Positions 25,210 to 33,393 of a stretch of DNA of 61,013 bases are shown here, one piece after another. Numbering within the stretch: position 1 is the stretch's first letter; each line of letters opens with the position of its first letter. The position numbers were made by a program, and so were the translations under genes. The stretch is taken from NCBI GenBank assembly GCA_029960885.1, contig JASBVV010000017.1, forward strand, positions 1-61,013, given 5' to 3'. The notes under the pieces were generated by a model. The model saw only the letters and a program-made list of their open reading frames with translations, did no database searches and was not told the origin of the DNA. Source of the DNA: Kyrpidia sp. (GTDB taxonomy: Bacteria; Bacillota; Bacilli; Kyrpidiales; Kyrpidiaceae).

Positions 25210-26513
25210 ACGGGGGGATGGGCGTGATGGGCGCGAGGGGCCGACCGCCGGGCAGGAGAACTCCATGGCTGATCCTTGCGGTGCTGGGCATGGCCCTGAT
25301 GATCGGATGGGGGCCGCGGTGCGCGGCGGAGACGAACGGAGTGCCGCCGGGGTCCGGGTGGCCGGATACGCCGGGCGGTTCGGCGCCCTCCCCCTCGCAG
25401 TCCGCGCCGCCGTTCTCACCGCCGGCCGGGTCCCGCGGGGTGCAGCCAGGGGACGTCCCCGGGGTGGATACCCGCAGCGTGGAACAGTTTTGGCGGGTCA
25501 TCGTGGACCAATACGGGGGTTATCTCCCCGATGACAGCCTTCCTTCGGTGATCGGGTTTGTGGAAAACGGATCGGGACCTTGGGGCGTGCTGAAAGGCCT
25601 TGCCCGATTCACTCTGGACGAATGGGGTAAAAGTTTGGGGCTGCTCGGGGTTCTCATTCTGCTCGCCATGTTCAGCGCCGTCCTGGAAACCTTGCAAGGT
25701 TCGTTTGCACAGCCCGAAGTGAGCCGCATCGCTTTTGCCGGCGTGTATCTCGCCCTGCTTCTCCTGGCCGTGCAGTCGTTCTTTGGGGCGGTGGGCGCGG
25801 CCCGGGGCGCCGTACAAACCATGATCGATTTTATGTTGGCCGTGCTGCCGCTGTTGACCGCTCTTCTCGCCGCGGTCGGGGCGTTCGGCACCGCCGCGAT
25901 GCTGCATCCGCTGATGATCGGGATCACTCACGTCGTCGGTTATGTCACCAGCGCGGTGGTCATTCCTCTGATCTTCTTCAGTGCGGTGCTGGACATTACC
26001 AGCCTCCTGTCGGAGCGGTACCGGGCGACCCAATTGGCGGGAGTCCTGCGCACGGCGGCCGTCACAGTGTTGGGATTGTGCTTGACGGTGTTTCTCGGGG
26101 TGATCGCGATCTCCGGGGGCACCCGGGCGGTGGCGGACGGGGTGGCGATTCGGGTGGCGAAATTCGCCGCAGCGAGTTTTATTCCGGTGGTCGGCAAAAT
26201 GTTTTCCGATGCCACGGAAACGGTGGTCGGTGCTTCGCTCCTTTTAAAAAATGTTCTGGGAGTGGCCGGATCGGTGGTGGTTTTGCTGATCTGTGCGTTC
26301 CCGGCACTCAAGATCTTTACCATGGCCATGGTGTACAACGTGGCCGGGGCCATTCTCCAGCCTCTGGGCACCTCGATGCTGGCCCAGTGCTTGGCGGCCA
26401 TCGGTAAGACGCTCATGGTATTGTTCGCCGCCGTGGCCACTGTGGGGATGATGTTTTTCCTGGCGATCACCGCGGTGATGGCGGTGGGAAATCTGTCGGT
26501 GATGGCGAGGTGA
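25206..26513 (+). CDS. spoIIIAE: Stage III sporulation protein AE
   Basis: A 435-residue polytopic membrane protein, the largest channel subunit. A signal-like hydrophobic segment (WLILAVLGMALMIGW) is followed by an extracytoplasmic Ser/Pro-rich stretch and about seven to eight membrane helices from residue 140 onward. Charged loops carry LLSERYRATQLAG and GTRAVADGVAIRVAKF, typical of SpoIIIAE. GTG 25206 overlaps the spoIIIAD stop; ATG 25218, GTG 25224 or ATG 25227, just after the GGGGGG, are alternative starts. Confidence 0.93.
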   Translation: MNGGMGVMGARGRPPGRRTPWLILAVLGMALMIGWGPRCAAETNGVPPGSGWPDTPGGSAPSPSQSAPPFSPPAGSRGVQPGDVPGVDTRSVEQFWRVIVDQYGGYLPDDSLPSVIGFVENGSGPWGVLKGLARFTLDEWGKSLGLLGVLILLAMFSAVLETLQGSFAQPEVSRIAFAGVYLALLLLAVQSFFGAVGAARGAVQTMIDFMLAVLPLLTALLAAVGAFGTAAMLHPLMIGITHVVGYVTSAVVIPLIFFSAVLDITSLLSERYRATQLAGVLRTAAVTVLGLCLTVFLGVIAISGGTRAVADGVAIRVAKFAAASFIPVVGKMFSDATETVVGASLLLKNVLGVAGSVVVLLICAFPALKIFTMAMVYNVAGAILQPLGTSMLAQCLAAIGKTLMVLFAAVATVGMMFFLAITAVMAVGNLSVMAR

Positions 26514-26517
26514 CGAG

Positions 26518-27180
26518 GTGGACGCGCTGGTCGCATGGTTGAGACAGGTGGTTCTGGTGCTGCTGGCCGCCGCCTTCCTCGACTGGATGTTGCCGACGAA
26601 CACGATGCAACGCTATGTCAAAGTGGTCATGGGATTGGTGGTGGTCGGTACCCTGCTGACCCCACTCATGCAAATTTTTCATTTAACGGAAAGCTGGAAA
26701 GCGGCCGTCGCTTCCCTGGCCATGCCGGAGGGCCCGGACCCTGCCGGGGCGGGTCTGACCCTTCGGGTGATGCAGTGGGAAGCTCAGAGAGCCCAAGACG
26801 CATGGGTGGAGGAGGTCCGCCGGCGAGTGGCCGAACGGGCCGAAGCGGTGTCCGGGCGATCCGTTCTGTCGGTGCAAGTGGAGGCCGGGCCGGCTGCTCC
26901 CGATCCGGTTCCGGCTCCGCCCGAGCTACGCAGAGTCACCGTGGTTCTGGGGGCGACTCCGGCTTCCCGGGCCCGGGGTTCTCCGGCAGATGCGGCGGGC
27001 GGCCCGGCGATTCTCCCGGTTCGACCGGTGCACATCGGATCGGACGTAGCCCAAACCTCCTCCGTCGATTCGTCCCTGCAGCGCACCGTGGCCCAGACGG
27101 TGGCCTCCGATCTGGGAGTGGATCCGTCCCGGGTGGATGTTCGAACGGACGCCGCGCAGATGGGGGGAGGGCCGGAGTGA
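26518..27180 (+). CDS. spoIIIAF: Stage III sporulation protein AF
   Basis: A 220-residue protein with two N-terminal membrane helices (LVAWLRQVVLVLLAAAFLDWML and YVKVVMGLVVVGTLLTPLMQ) and a cytoplasmic or intermembrane domain with the conserved WVEEVRRRV stretch and a C-terminal TVASDLGVDPSRVDV. The middle (residues 120-180) is Ala/Pro-rich and longer than in Bacillus. It is followed with overlap by spoIIIAG. Confidence 0.9.
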   Translation: MDALVAWLRQVVLVLLAAAFLDWMLPTNTMQRYVKVVMGLVVVGTLLTPLMQIFHLTESWKAAVASLAMPEGPDPAGAGLTLRVMQWEAQRAQDAWVEEVRRRVAERAEAVSGRSVLSVQVEAGPAAPDPVPAPPELRRVTVVLGATPASRARGSPADAAGGPAILPVRPVHIGSDVAQTSSVDSSLQRTVAQTVASDLGVDPSRVDVRTDAAQMGGGPE

Positions 27181-27734
27181 ACTGGAATTTGTCGAAGGGG
27201 TCAAAATGGCTCTGGGTACTGGGAGTCCTCGGGGTGGTGTTGATTGGGTTGGGGACGTGGAATCGGGGGGTGCCCGGCGCTCAGATCAAGACGCCCACCG
27301 CACCGGCACCGGCCCGGCCCGAAGGAGAGGGATCGGCGGAAATGCAAGCGTATGAACATGCGTATGAGGAACAGTTGACCCACTTACTGAGTCGACTGCA
27401 AGGGGTTCAGAACGTGCGGGTCATGGTCAACGTGGACTCGACCGAGGAGGTGGTCTACGCACGCAATGACCAGGATCAGCGTCAGACGATCAATGAGACG
27501 GATAAACAGGGGGGAACCCGGGTGACGACGAACCTGACCAGTAACGATCAGGTGGTCCTCACCGGGCAGGGCAGTGAACCTCTGGTGGTCAAGCGGCTCC
27601 GGCCGCAGGTCCGGGGGGTCATGGTGGTCGCCAAGGGGGCGGAGGACGCCCGGATTCAGGCGGAGATTGTCCAGGCCGTTCAGGCCGCCCTCGGCGTTCC
27701 GCCGCATCGCATCGCCGTGCTTCCGGGTCAGTGA
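27177..27734 (+). CDS. spoIIIAG: Stage III sporulation protein AG
   Basis: A 185-residue bitopic protein: a membrane helix near residues 10-30 (WLWVLGVLGVVLIGLGTW) and an extracytoplasmic ring-building motif domain. It includes LSRLQGVQNVRVMVNVDSTEEVVYA and a C-terminal GVMVVAKGAEDARIQAEIV and ALGVPPHRIAVLP. SpoIIIAG forms the large ring of the feeding channel. The GTG start overlaps the spoIIIAF stop. Confidence 0.93.
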   Translation: MNWNLSKGSKWLWVLGVLGVVLIGLGTWNRGVPGAQIKTPTAPAPARPEGEGSAEMQAYEHAYEEQLTHLLSRLQGVQNVRVMVNVDSTEEVVYARNDQDQRQTINETDKQGGTRVTTNLTSNDQVVLTGQGSEPLVVKRLRPQVRGVMVVAKGAEDARIQAEIVQAVQAALGVPPHRIAVLPGQ

Positions 27735-27787
27735 CCCGGTGTGTACCGACCGGCCGCGAGGGCCGGATGAGATGGAGGGGAACAGCG

Positions 27788-28465
27788 TTGGTGAAACGAC
27801 AATCGGTGTGGCTTTCCACGATGATGGTGCTGGCGTTGATGGTGATCGGGTATTACACGGTGAACAGCGAAAACAAACCGCTGCCGACCGCGAGTGAGCA
27901 AAGCCAAGGTTCGGGGAGCACAGGCACGTCCCCCCCGTCCGGGACTCTACCGCCTTTGCCGCCGTCCGCCCCGGGCGGTCAAGGGGGCGGGACGGCGACC
28001 GCGGAATCCGGTGAGGGGAATGCGCCTCCGGCACCGCCCGCCGACACCGGAAGCACGGCGAATTCCTGGACCCCGGCGAATTCCCGGGGGTCGTCCGGCA
28101 GCGACTTTTTCGCGGAAATGGCGCTGAAGGAAACCCAACGTGAATCCGGGACCGTGGAACGGCTGCAGGAAGTGATCGCCAATCCGAAATCTTCCACGGA
28201 GGAGGTCGCCCAGGCGAACAACCAACTGCGACAGATCACCGACATGCAGGGAAAAGCGGAACAGGTCGTGGACATGTTGAAAGGAGCGGGATTTCCCCAG
28301 GCGGTCATTCTGCCTGCGGGAAGCGGGGACGTCAACTTCGATCACGTGACCGTCTACGTTCAGGCGTCGTCCCTGTCTCCTCAGCAGGCGGTGAACGTCA
28401 TGGGGATCGTCCATGGGCAGATGGGGGTTCCCGCTTCAAACATCACGGTGTACTGGCACGAATGA
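27788..28465 (+). CDS. spoIIIAH: Stage III sporulation protein AH
   Basis: A 225-residue bitopic protein that binds SpoIIQ across the intermembrane space. The N-terminal helix (SVWLSTMMVLALMVIGYYTVN) precedes a long Pro/Gly/Ser linker (residues 35-115), then a ring-building motif domain (FFAEMALKETQRESGTVERLQEVI, AEQVVDMLKGAGFPQAVILP and SLSPQQAVNVMGIVHG). The linker is longer than in B. subtilis. TTG 27788 or GTG 27791 is the start, after GGAGGGG. It closes the spoIIIA operon, followed by a terminator. Confidence 0.92.
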   Translation: MVKRQSVWLSTMMVLALMVIGYYTVNSENKPLPTASEQSQGSGSTGTSPPSGTLPPLPPSAPGGQGGGTATAESGEGNAPPAPPADTGSTANSWTPANSRGSSGSDFFAEMALKETQRESGTVERLQEVIANPKSSTEEVAQANNQLRQITDMQGKAEQVVDMLKGAGFPQAVILPAGSGDVNFDHVTVYVQASSLSPQQAVNVMGIVHGQMGVPASNITVYWHE

Positions 28466-28498
28466 CCCGGCGACGAAATGAACCGGGGAATCCATCCG

Positions 28499-28535
28499 GG
28501 GACTGTTGGTTATGCCGACCAACAGCCCTTTTTGT
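28499..28535 (+). terminator. Intrinsic terminator after spoIIIA
   Basis: CTGTTGGT (28503-28510) pairs with ACCAACAG (28518-28525), with flanking G and C residues extending the stem, followed by TTTTTGTTTT. It separates the sporulation operon from accBC. Confidence 0.85.
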
Positions 28536-28669
28536 TTTCACGGGACTTTTTTCGCGGTCCTTCGTTCCGAGCTTGACCTGCGCGCAGCGGTTCCGTCTCT
28601 GGTGGCCCCGGACGGGCCTGTGGTATACTGTTCGGAGTGAACGCATGCACCGACGAGGAGTGACCACGG

Positions 28670-29218
28670 ATGTTCAGGGTAACTGAGATTCGCGAATTGA
28701 TCCGGCTGATGGACGAGACCAGCGTAGTGGAACTGGAAGTGGAATCCGAGGGATCCCGGTTGTCGATTCGAAAGGCTCACGCGACCGGAGTGGCCCCCGC
28801 CGTTCAGGCGGCCCCGCCCGCCGCAGTGCAGGCCGCCGTTCAGCAGCCGGCCGCGTCGACGCCCGCTGTTCCCGCCGGAATCGAAGGGCCGCCCGCACCC
28901 GCTGCCGCTCCCCTCACCGGGGAGAAAAGGGGGAAAGGAGGCGGAGAGGCCCGGTCGACCGCAATCGCAGAGGCTTCTCTACATACGATTACGTCGCCCA
29001 TGGTCGGCACGTTCTATCGCGCTCCGGCTCCCGACGCGGACCCTTACGTTCAGATCGGCAGCAAAGTGACCGAGAAGACGATCGTTTGCATCGTTGAGGC
29101 GATGAAATTGATGAACGAGATCGAAGCGGACTGTCGCGGCGAAATCGTGGAGGTCCTTGCGGAAAACGGCCAGTTGGTCGAATTCGGACAGCCCCTGTTT
29201 CGGGTCCGACTGGACTGA
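28670..29218 (+). CDS. accB: Biotin carboxyl carrier protein of acetyl-CoA carboxylase
   Basis: Carries biotin for the first committed step of fatty-acid synthesis. At 182 residues it has an N-terminal domain ([22 protein letters not shown]), an Ala/Pro-rich linker (residues 40-85, longer than usual), and the biotinyl domain with [19 protein letters not shown] and VEAMKLMNE, where Lys146 takes biotin. ATG 28670 sits after GAGGAG. A TATACT -10-like sequence (28623-28628) lies 42 bases upstream, without a clear -35. accC follows directly. Confidence 0.97.
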   Translation: MFRVTEIRELIRLMDETSVVELEVESEGSRLSIRKAHATGVAPAVQAAPPAAVQAAVQQPAASTPAVPAGIEGPPAPAAAPLTGEKRGKGGGEARSTAIAEASLHTITSPMVGTFYRAPAPDADPYVQIGSKVTEKTIVCIVEAMKLMNEIEADCRGEIVEVLAENGQLVEFGQPLFRVRLD

Positions 29219-29231
29219 CGGGGGGATTGCC

Positions 29232-30572
29232 GTGTTCAAGAAGATTTTGATTGCCAACCGCGGGGAGATTGCCGTTCGAATTATTCGCGCCTGTCGCGAA
29301 CTGGGCATTGAGACGGTGGCCGTCTATTCCGAAGCGGATCGGGACGCTCTTCATGTGCAAATGGCGGATGGGGCGTACTGCATCGGCCCCACGCCCAGCA
29401 AACAGAGCTATCTTAACATCGCCAGCATCATGAGTTTGGCGACGAAAACCAGGGTGGACGCCATTCATCCCGGATACGGATTCCTCGCCGAAAACAGCGA
29501 TTTCGCCGAGATTTGCGAGGCGTGCAACATCACGTTCATCGGCCCGCCGGCTTCGGCCATCGAAAAGATGGGCGATAAGTCCGTGGCCAAAGAAACGATG
29601 AAGCGGGCCGGCGTGCCCACGGTGCCCGGGACGGACGGGCTCCTCGAGCATGCCGAAGAGGCGTTGCGCGTCGCCGAGAAGATCGGATATCCGGTGATGA
29701 TCAAGGCCACGGCGGGGGGCGGCGGCAAAGGGATGCGCGCCGCAGGCGGTCCCGAGGAGTTGATCAAGGGGGTCGAAATGGCCCGGGCCGAGGCCGAGAC
29801 CGCTTTCGGGAACCCGGGGGTCTATCTGGAAAAACTCATCGAAGAACCCCGTCATGTGGAGATTCAGGTCATGGCGGACCGCCACGGCCATGCGGTGTAT
29901 CTCGGGGAACGGGATTGTTCCATCCAGCGGCGGCACCAAAAATTGATCGAGGAAGCGCCGTGTCCGGTGCTGACACCCGAGTTGCGCCGGGAGATGGGCG
30001 AGGCGGCGGTCCGGGCCGCTCTGGCCGTGGAGTACGCCGGGGCTGGAACGGTGGAATTTTTGCTGGACAAAGATGGAAGGTTTTATTTTATGGAAATGAA
30101 CACCCGCATTCAGGTGGAGCATCCGGTGACGGAATGGATCACCGGATACGACCTGATTCGTGAGCAGATTCTCGTCGCCGCCGGCGAGCCGCTGTCCATG
30201 GCCCAGGAAGACGTTCGACTGCGGGGATGGGCGATTGAATGCCGAATTAACGCCGAAGATCCCGATCGCAATTTCATGCCGTCGCCCGGAGTGATTGAGG
30301 AATACCTTCCGCCCGGCGGCATCGGGGTCCGGGTGGATAGCGCGGCCTATCCGGGCTATCGGGTGTCGCCGTTTTACGACTCGATGATTGCCAAGTTGAT
30401 CGTCTGGGCCCCGACCCGGCTTCAGGCCATCGCCCGCATGAAACGGGCCCTGTCGGAATTTCGAATCGTCGGGATCAAGACCACCATTCCATTCCACCTC
30501 AAAGTTCTGGATCATCCGGCATTCATCGAAGGGAACGTGAACACGAAATTTTTGGAAATGCACCGGCTGTGA
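29232..30572 (+). CDS. accC: Biotin carboxylase subunit of acetyl-CoA carboxylase
   Basis: ATP-grasp enzyme that carboxylates biotin on AccB. At 446 residues it is full length, beginning [20 protein letters not shown], with the ATP-binding [12 protein letters not shown] loop, [13 protein letters not shown], and the catalytic ENxR-type [21 protein letters not shown] 29232 is chosen since the family begins right before this stretch and GGGGG precedes it. It is 13 bases after accB, so the two are co-transcribed. Confidence 0.97.
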   Translation: MFKKILIANRGEIAVRIIRACRELGIETVAVYSEADRDALHVQMADGAYCIGPTPSKQSYLNIASIMSLATKTRVDAIHPGYGFLAENSDFAEICEACNITFIGPPASAIEKMGDKSVAKETMKRAGVPTVPGTDGLLEHAEEALRVAEKIGYPVMIKATAGGGGKGMRAAGGPEELIKGVEMARAEAETAFGNPGVYLEKLIEEPRHVEIQVMADRHGHAVYLGERDCSIQRRHQKLIEEAPCPVLTPELRREMGEAAVRAALAVEYAGAGTVEFLLDKDGRFYFMEMNTRIQVEHPVTEWITGYDLIREQILVAAGEPLSMAQEDVRLRGWAIECRINAEDPDRNFMPSPGVIEEYLPPGGIGVRVDSAAYPGYRVSPFYDSMIAKLIVWAPTRLQAIARMKRALSEFRIVGIKTTIPFHLKVLDHPAFIEGNVNTKFLEMHRL

Positions 30573-30620
30573 GGGGTTCGCCGGCGAGGCTTCATCCCGA
30601 GGCTGCCGCGCCCGGCGCAA

Positions 30621-30649
30621 TTGTTCCCCGGCGGGTGCTCTGTTATACT
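30621..30649 (+). promoter_or_regulatory. Sigma-A promoter of the Asp23-module/nusB region
   Basis: TTGTTC (30621-30626), a 17-base spacer and TATACT (30644-30649) lie 44 bases upstream of the Asp23-family start. Both hexamers match the housekeeping consensus well. Confidence 0.75.
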
Positions 30650-30692
30650 GCAGGTACGTGAATACCCAAGGATCGAGAGCGGGGTGACGGAG

Positions 30693-31088
30693 ATGATTCA
30701 ACCGGATGAGGCTGCGACGGACATGGGCAGTATCCGGATTGCCAATGAAGTGATCGAGGTGATCGCCGGCCTGGCCGCCGTCGAAGTACCGGGCGTGGCC
30801 GGGATGAGCGGGGGTGTGGCGGGCGGCATTGCGGAACTTCTCGGCAGGAAGAATCTGTCCAAGGGCGTAAAGGTGGAGGTCGGCCAGAAACAGTGTGCCG
30901 TGGACGTGTCGATTGTGGCGGAATACGGAGCGCGGATCCCCGATGTGGCGGGGGCTATTCAGGAGAATGTGAAACATGCCATCGAGACGATGACCGGCCT
31001 TGAGGTGGTGGAAGTGAACGTTCACGTCCTCGGGGTGGCGTTCCGGCAGGAGGAGAAAGAGGAGGAGCCCTCCGGGCGGGTGGTTTGA
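30693..31088 (+). CDS. yqhY: Asp23/Gls24-family envelope stress protein (YqhY-like)
   Basis: A 131-residue soluble protein of the Asp23 family: IRIANEVIEVIAGLAAVEVPGVAGM, then KVEVGQKQCAVDVSIVAEYG and ETMTGLEVVEVNVHVLGV. In B. subtilis the equivalent yqhY sits between accC and nusB and mutations in it are linked to acetyl-CoA carboxylase function; in staphylococci Asp23 binds the membrane anchor AmaP. Here an AmaP-like gene and a DUF2273 gene follow at once, so a membrane-bound complex is likely. ATG 30693 is chosen; GTG 30684 is possible. Confidence 0.92.
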   Translation: MIQPDEAATDMGSIRIANEVIEVIAGLAAVEVPGVAGMSGGVAGGIAELLGRKNLSKGVKVEVGQKQCAVDVSIVAEYGARIPDVAGAIQENVKHAIETMTGLEVVEVNVHVLGVAFRQEEKEEEPSGRVV

Positions 31089-31124
31089 GCCGATCGGCCG
31101 CAGGGGACGTCGGGAGGTGAGCGC

Positions 31125-31664
31125 GTGCATATTGTCGATCGCATGTTGCTCGGGGTTTACGCATTGGTCGTGGGGGTTCTCGCTTTGGCCGGCGCCCTGT
31201 GGGCGGCGGGATGGGAGGTCATGGCCAGGTGGGCGGCACGCATCGACCCCACGGCCGCCTTGGCGGTGTGCATTTTGCTTCTCGCCGTGAGCCTGCGGTT
31301 TCTTTTTCTGCGCGGTCCGCAGGGAGACCCGGCCGCGGTGGTGCTGCGCAGAGCGGAGGGGGATGTGTCCATCGCCCTGCAGGCGGTGGAACAGATGGCG
31401 TCCCGGATCGCCCGACAGATTCGCGGAGTGGACGAGCTCCGGGCCACGGTGCGCCCGAACGGGGAACGGGTGGCCATCCGGCTGAAAGTGATGGTCAAGC
31501 CCGACGTGGCGGTTCCGCCGCTTATCGACCAATTGCAGCAATCGGTTCGGGAGTACGTGGAACAGACGTCCGGGCTGGGTGTGTCCGATGTGAGAGTGCA
31601 CGTGTCGGGCGTGGCCGGAGAAGTTCTGTGGCGAGGCGGCCGGGACCGACGGCGGGTGCTGTGA
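31125..31664 (+). CDS. amaP: AmaP-like membrane anchor of the Asp23 module
   Basis: A 179-residue protein with two N-terminal membrane helices (VDRMLLGVYALVVGVLALAGALW and ALAVCILLLAVSLRFLFL) and a C-terminal Asp23-like alpha/beta domain (AVEQMASRIARQIRGVDELRATV, REYVEQTSGLGVSDVRVHVSGV). This is the layout of the alkaline-shock-response anchor AmaP, which docks Asp23 at the membrane. GTG 31125 is preceded by GGGAGGTGA. It lies between the Asp23 and DUF2273 genes. Confidence 0.88.
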   Translation: MHIVDRMLLGVYALVVGVLALAGALWAAGWEVMARWAARIDPTAALAVCILLLAVSLRFLFLRGPQGDPAAVVLRRAEGDVSIALQAVEQMASRIARQIRGVDELRATVRPNGERVAIRLKVMVKPDVAVPPLIDQLQQSVREYVEQTSGLGVSDVRVHVSGVAGEVLWRGGRDRRRVL

Positions 31665-31665
31665 G

Positions 31666-31902
31666 ATGAACCAAGCGGCGCGATTTTTGCAATGGTTGTG
31701 GGAACGCCATCCGGGTCGAATGCTGGGCACGGCGCTTGGGCTTGTGGCGGGCATGGTGTTCTTGGCGGTGGGATTTTGGCGGGCGCTGATCTTTGCCTTC
31801 TTCGTTTGGTTAGGCTATGTCTGGGGGAGCGCTTGGGAACGCCGGGAAGATTGGCGGGATGTCATTGAGCGGCTGTTGCCGTCCAGATACCGCGATTCGT
31901 GA
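31666..31902 (+). CDS. DUF2273 small membrane protein
   Basis: A 78-residue protein with a conserved Arg/Trp-rich start (FLQWLWERHPGRMLGTALG), two hydrophobic helices (LVAGMVFLAVGFW and LIFAFFVWLGYVWG) and a charged tail (WERREDWRDVIERLLPSRY). DUF2273 proteins accompany Asp23/AmaP genes in Bacillota and belong to the same envelope-stress module; the biochemical role is unknown. It starts one base after the amaP stop. Confidence 0.88.
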   Translation: MNQAARFLQWLWERHPGRMLGTALGLVAGMVFLAVGFWRALIFAFFVWLGYVWGSAWERREDWRDVIERLLPSRYRDS

Positions 31903-31917
31903 CAAGGGGGTGACGAG

Positions 31918-32364
31918 GTGAGTCGACGGGACGCCAGAGAGAAAGTGCTTCAGGCCATGTTTGCCGTGGATCTCGGCGGCGCCGACGCCGAGGAGGCCCT
32001 CGGCCAAGCGTGGCAACTGGGCGCTGAAGACGGTGAGGAACAGAGGCGCTCCCCGGCGGATGACGCCTTCGCCCGTCACCTGCTGATCGGGACCGCCTCG
32101 ATGCGGGAGCGCCTCGACGGCGTGTTGGAGGTATACAGTACCTGATGGGAGTTGGATCGCATGGCGTCGGTCGACCGCAATGTGCTGCGCATGGCGGTTT
32201 ATGAACTCCTCTATATTCCGGACACCCCCGTCAGTGTCGTCATGAACGAAGCGGTGGAATTGGCGAAAAAATACAGCACCGAGGAGTCCGGGCGGTTTGT
32301 CAACGGCGTTCTGGCCCGGATCGTCCCGCACCTGGACCGGTTGAGATCCAACGTTCAGGAGTGA
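31918..32364 (+). pseudogene. nusB: nusB interrupted by an in-frame TGA at codon 76
   Basis: Read through the stop, the frame encodes a full-length NusB (148 codons) with SRRDAREKVLQAMFAVDLGG at the start and [47 protein letters not shown] in the second half. NusB is a transcription antitermination factor that binds boxA RNA with S10. A TGA at 32143-32145, just before WELDRM, splits it; no other damage is seen. GGGAG (32147-32151) before ATG 32161 could let the second half be made separately. The stop may be a real nonsense mutation, a recent base error or a recoding event. Start is GTG 31918. Confidence 0.8.
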
Positions 32365-33353
32365 TCCATGTTGTGCGCGATTTGGGATTAGGGATCGACA
32401 CCAGCAACTACACCACATCGATCTGTGTGGTGGATGAAAAGGGGGCCGTCCGATTCGACGGCCGGCGACCCCTTGACGTCAAACGCGGGGAACGAGGGCT
32501 TCGACAATCGGAAGCCCTCTTTCAGCATATCCGTCATCTTCCTGAGCTGATGGAAGAGATGAGCCGGGCGGGGGTGGCGGCCTCGCGGATTGCGGTGGTG
32601 GCGGCCAGCGAGCGACCCCGTCCGACCGACGGCTCGTATATGCCCGTGTTTCTGGCGGGTCAGGGACTCGGGCGCAGTCTGGCGGCGGTGATGGGCGTGC
32701 CGTACCGGCCGGTGAGTCACCAGGAGGGTCACTTGGCTGCGGCGGAGGCCGATGTCGGCGGCGTTCCGGGCGACTCGTTTTTGGCGGTTCACATCTCCGG
32801 CGGCACCACCGACATCCTGGCCGTGCGCCGCACGGAGGAGGGGTACCGGATCGAGACCCTCGGGCAAAGCCTGGACCTTCACGCCGGGCAACTGATCGAC
32901 CGGGTGGGGGTGGCGTTGGGTCTGCCCTTTCCAGCCGGTCCGGCGCTGGAACAGTTGGCTCGTCAGGTGACGGGCGATGCGCCGCTCCCGGCTCTTCGGG
33001 TGTCGGTTCGGGGATGTTCCATCAGTTTTTCGGGTCCGCACACCGAAGCGCTCCGGCGGATCGAACGAGGCGTCCCGGCTGCCGAGATCGCCATGGCCGT
33101 CCACCGCTGTGTGGCCCGGGCTCTGGAAAAGGCTTTGATCCACGCCTTCTCTAAGTATGAACAGCGGCACGTTCTCGTGGTGGGCGGAGTGGCGTCGAAC
33201 GCCTGGATCCGAGACCGGCTCATTCGCCGGCTGTCCCATCCGGCGGTGGGGGCGGTGCTCCACTTTGCCGGTCCCGCCTATTCCAGGGACAACGCCCGGG
33301 GTGTGGCCTGGTTGGGACTGAGCGCTTTCCGCAGGACGGGGAATTGTATATAA
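32361..33353 (+). CDS. TsaD/Kae1-like paralogue
   Basis: A 330-residue ASKHA-fold protein related to TsaD, the t6A37 transferase, but not the canonical enzyme. It starts [12 protein letters not shown] where TsaD has GIETSCDET. It keeps the metal-binding HQEGHL motif, the SGGTTD phosphate loop, [13 protein letters not shown], and [13 protein letters not shown] with [11 protein letters not shown] at the end. Paralogues of this type occur near nusB in several Bacillota; function is unknown. GTG 32361 overlaps the nusB stop; TTG 32382 is an alternative. The -10 of the next gene's promoter overlaps its stop codon. Confidence 0.85.
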   Translation: MIHVVRDLGLGIDTSNYTTSICVVDEKGAVRFDGRRPLDVKRGERGLRQSEALFQHIRHLPELMEEMSRAGVAASRIAVVAASERPRPTDGSYMPVFLAGQGLGRSLAAVMGVPYRPVSHQEGHLAAAEADVGGVPGDSFLAVHISGGTTDILAVRRTEEGYRIETLGQSLDLHAGQLIDRVGVALGLPFPAGPALEQLARQVTGDAPLPALRVSVRGCSISFSGPHTEALRRIERGVPAAEIAMAVHRCVARALEKALIHAFSKYEQRHVLVVGGVASNAWIRDRLIRRLSHPAVGAVLHFAGPAYSRDNARGVAWLGLSAFRRTGNCI

Positions 33354-33354
33354 T
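33326..33354 (+). promoter_or_regulatory. Probable promoter of the ferredoxin-NADP reductase gene
   Basis: A perfect TATAAT -10 (33349-33354) lies 40 bases before the reductase start, with TTTCCG (33326-33331) at a 17-base spacing. The -10 includes the stop codon of the TsaD-like gene. Confidence 0.5.
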
Positions 33355-33393
33355 GAGGTCGGCATTTTTGGGTCGTGACGAGGAGGAGAAAGG

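Noticed and set aside
28989-31754. A 921-codon open frame antisense to accC and the Asp23 module.
   Set aside because: It is the mirror of strongly conserved genes, its translation is His/Arg/Pro-rich without domain signs, and long antisense frames are common at this GC content.
32143-32145. Selenocysteine decoding of the TGA in nusB.
   Set aside because: NusB has no selenocysteine or cysteine at this position in relatives and no SECIS-like hairpin was evident directly downstream.
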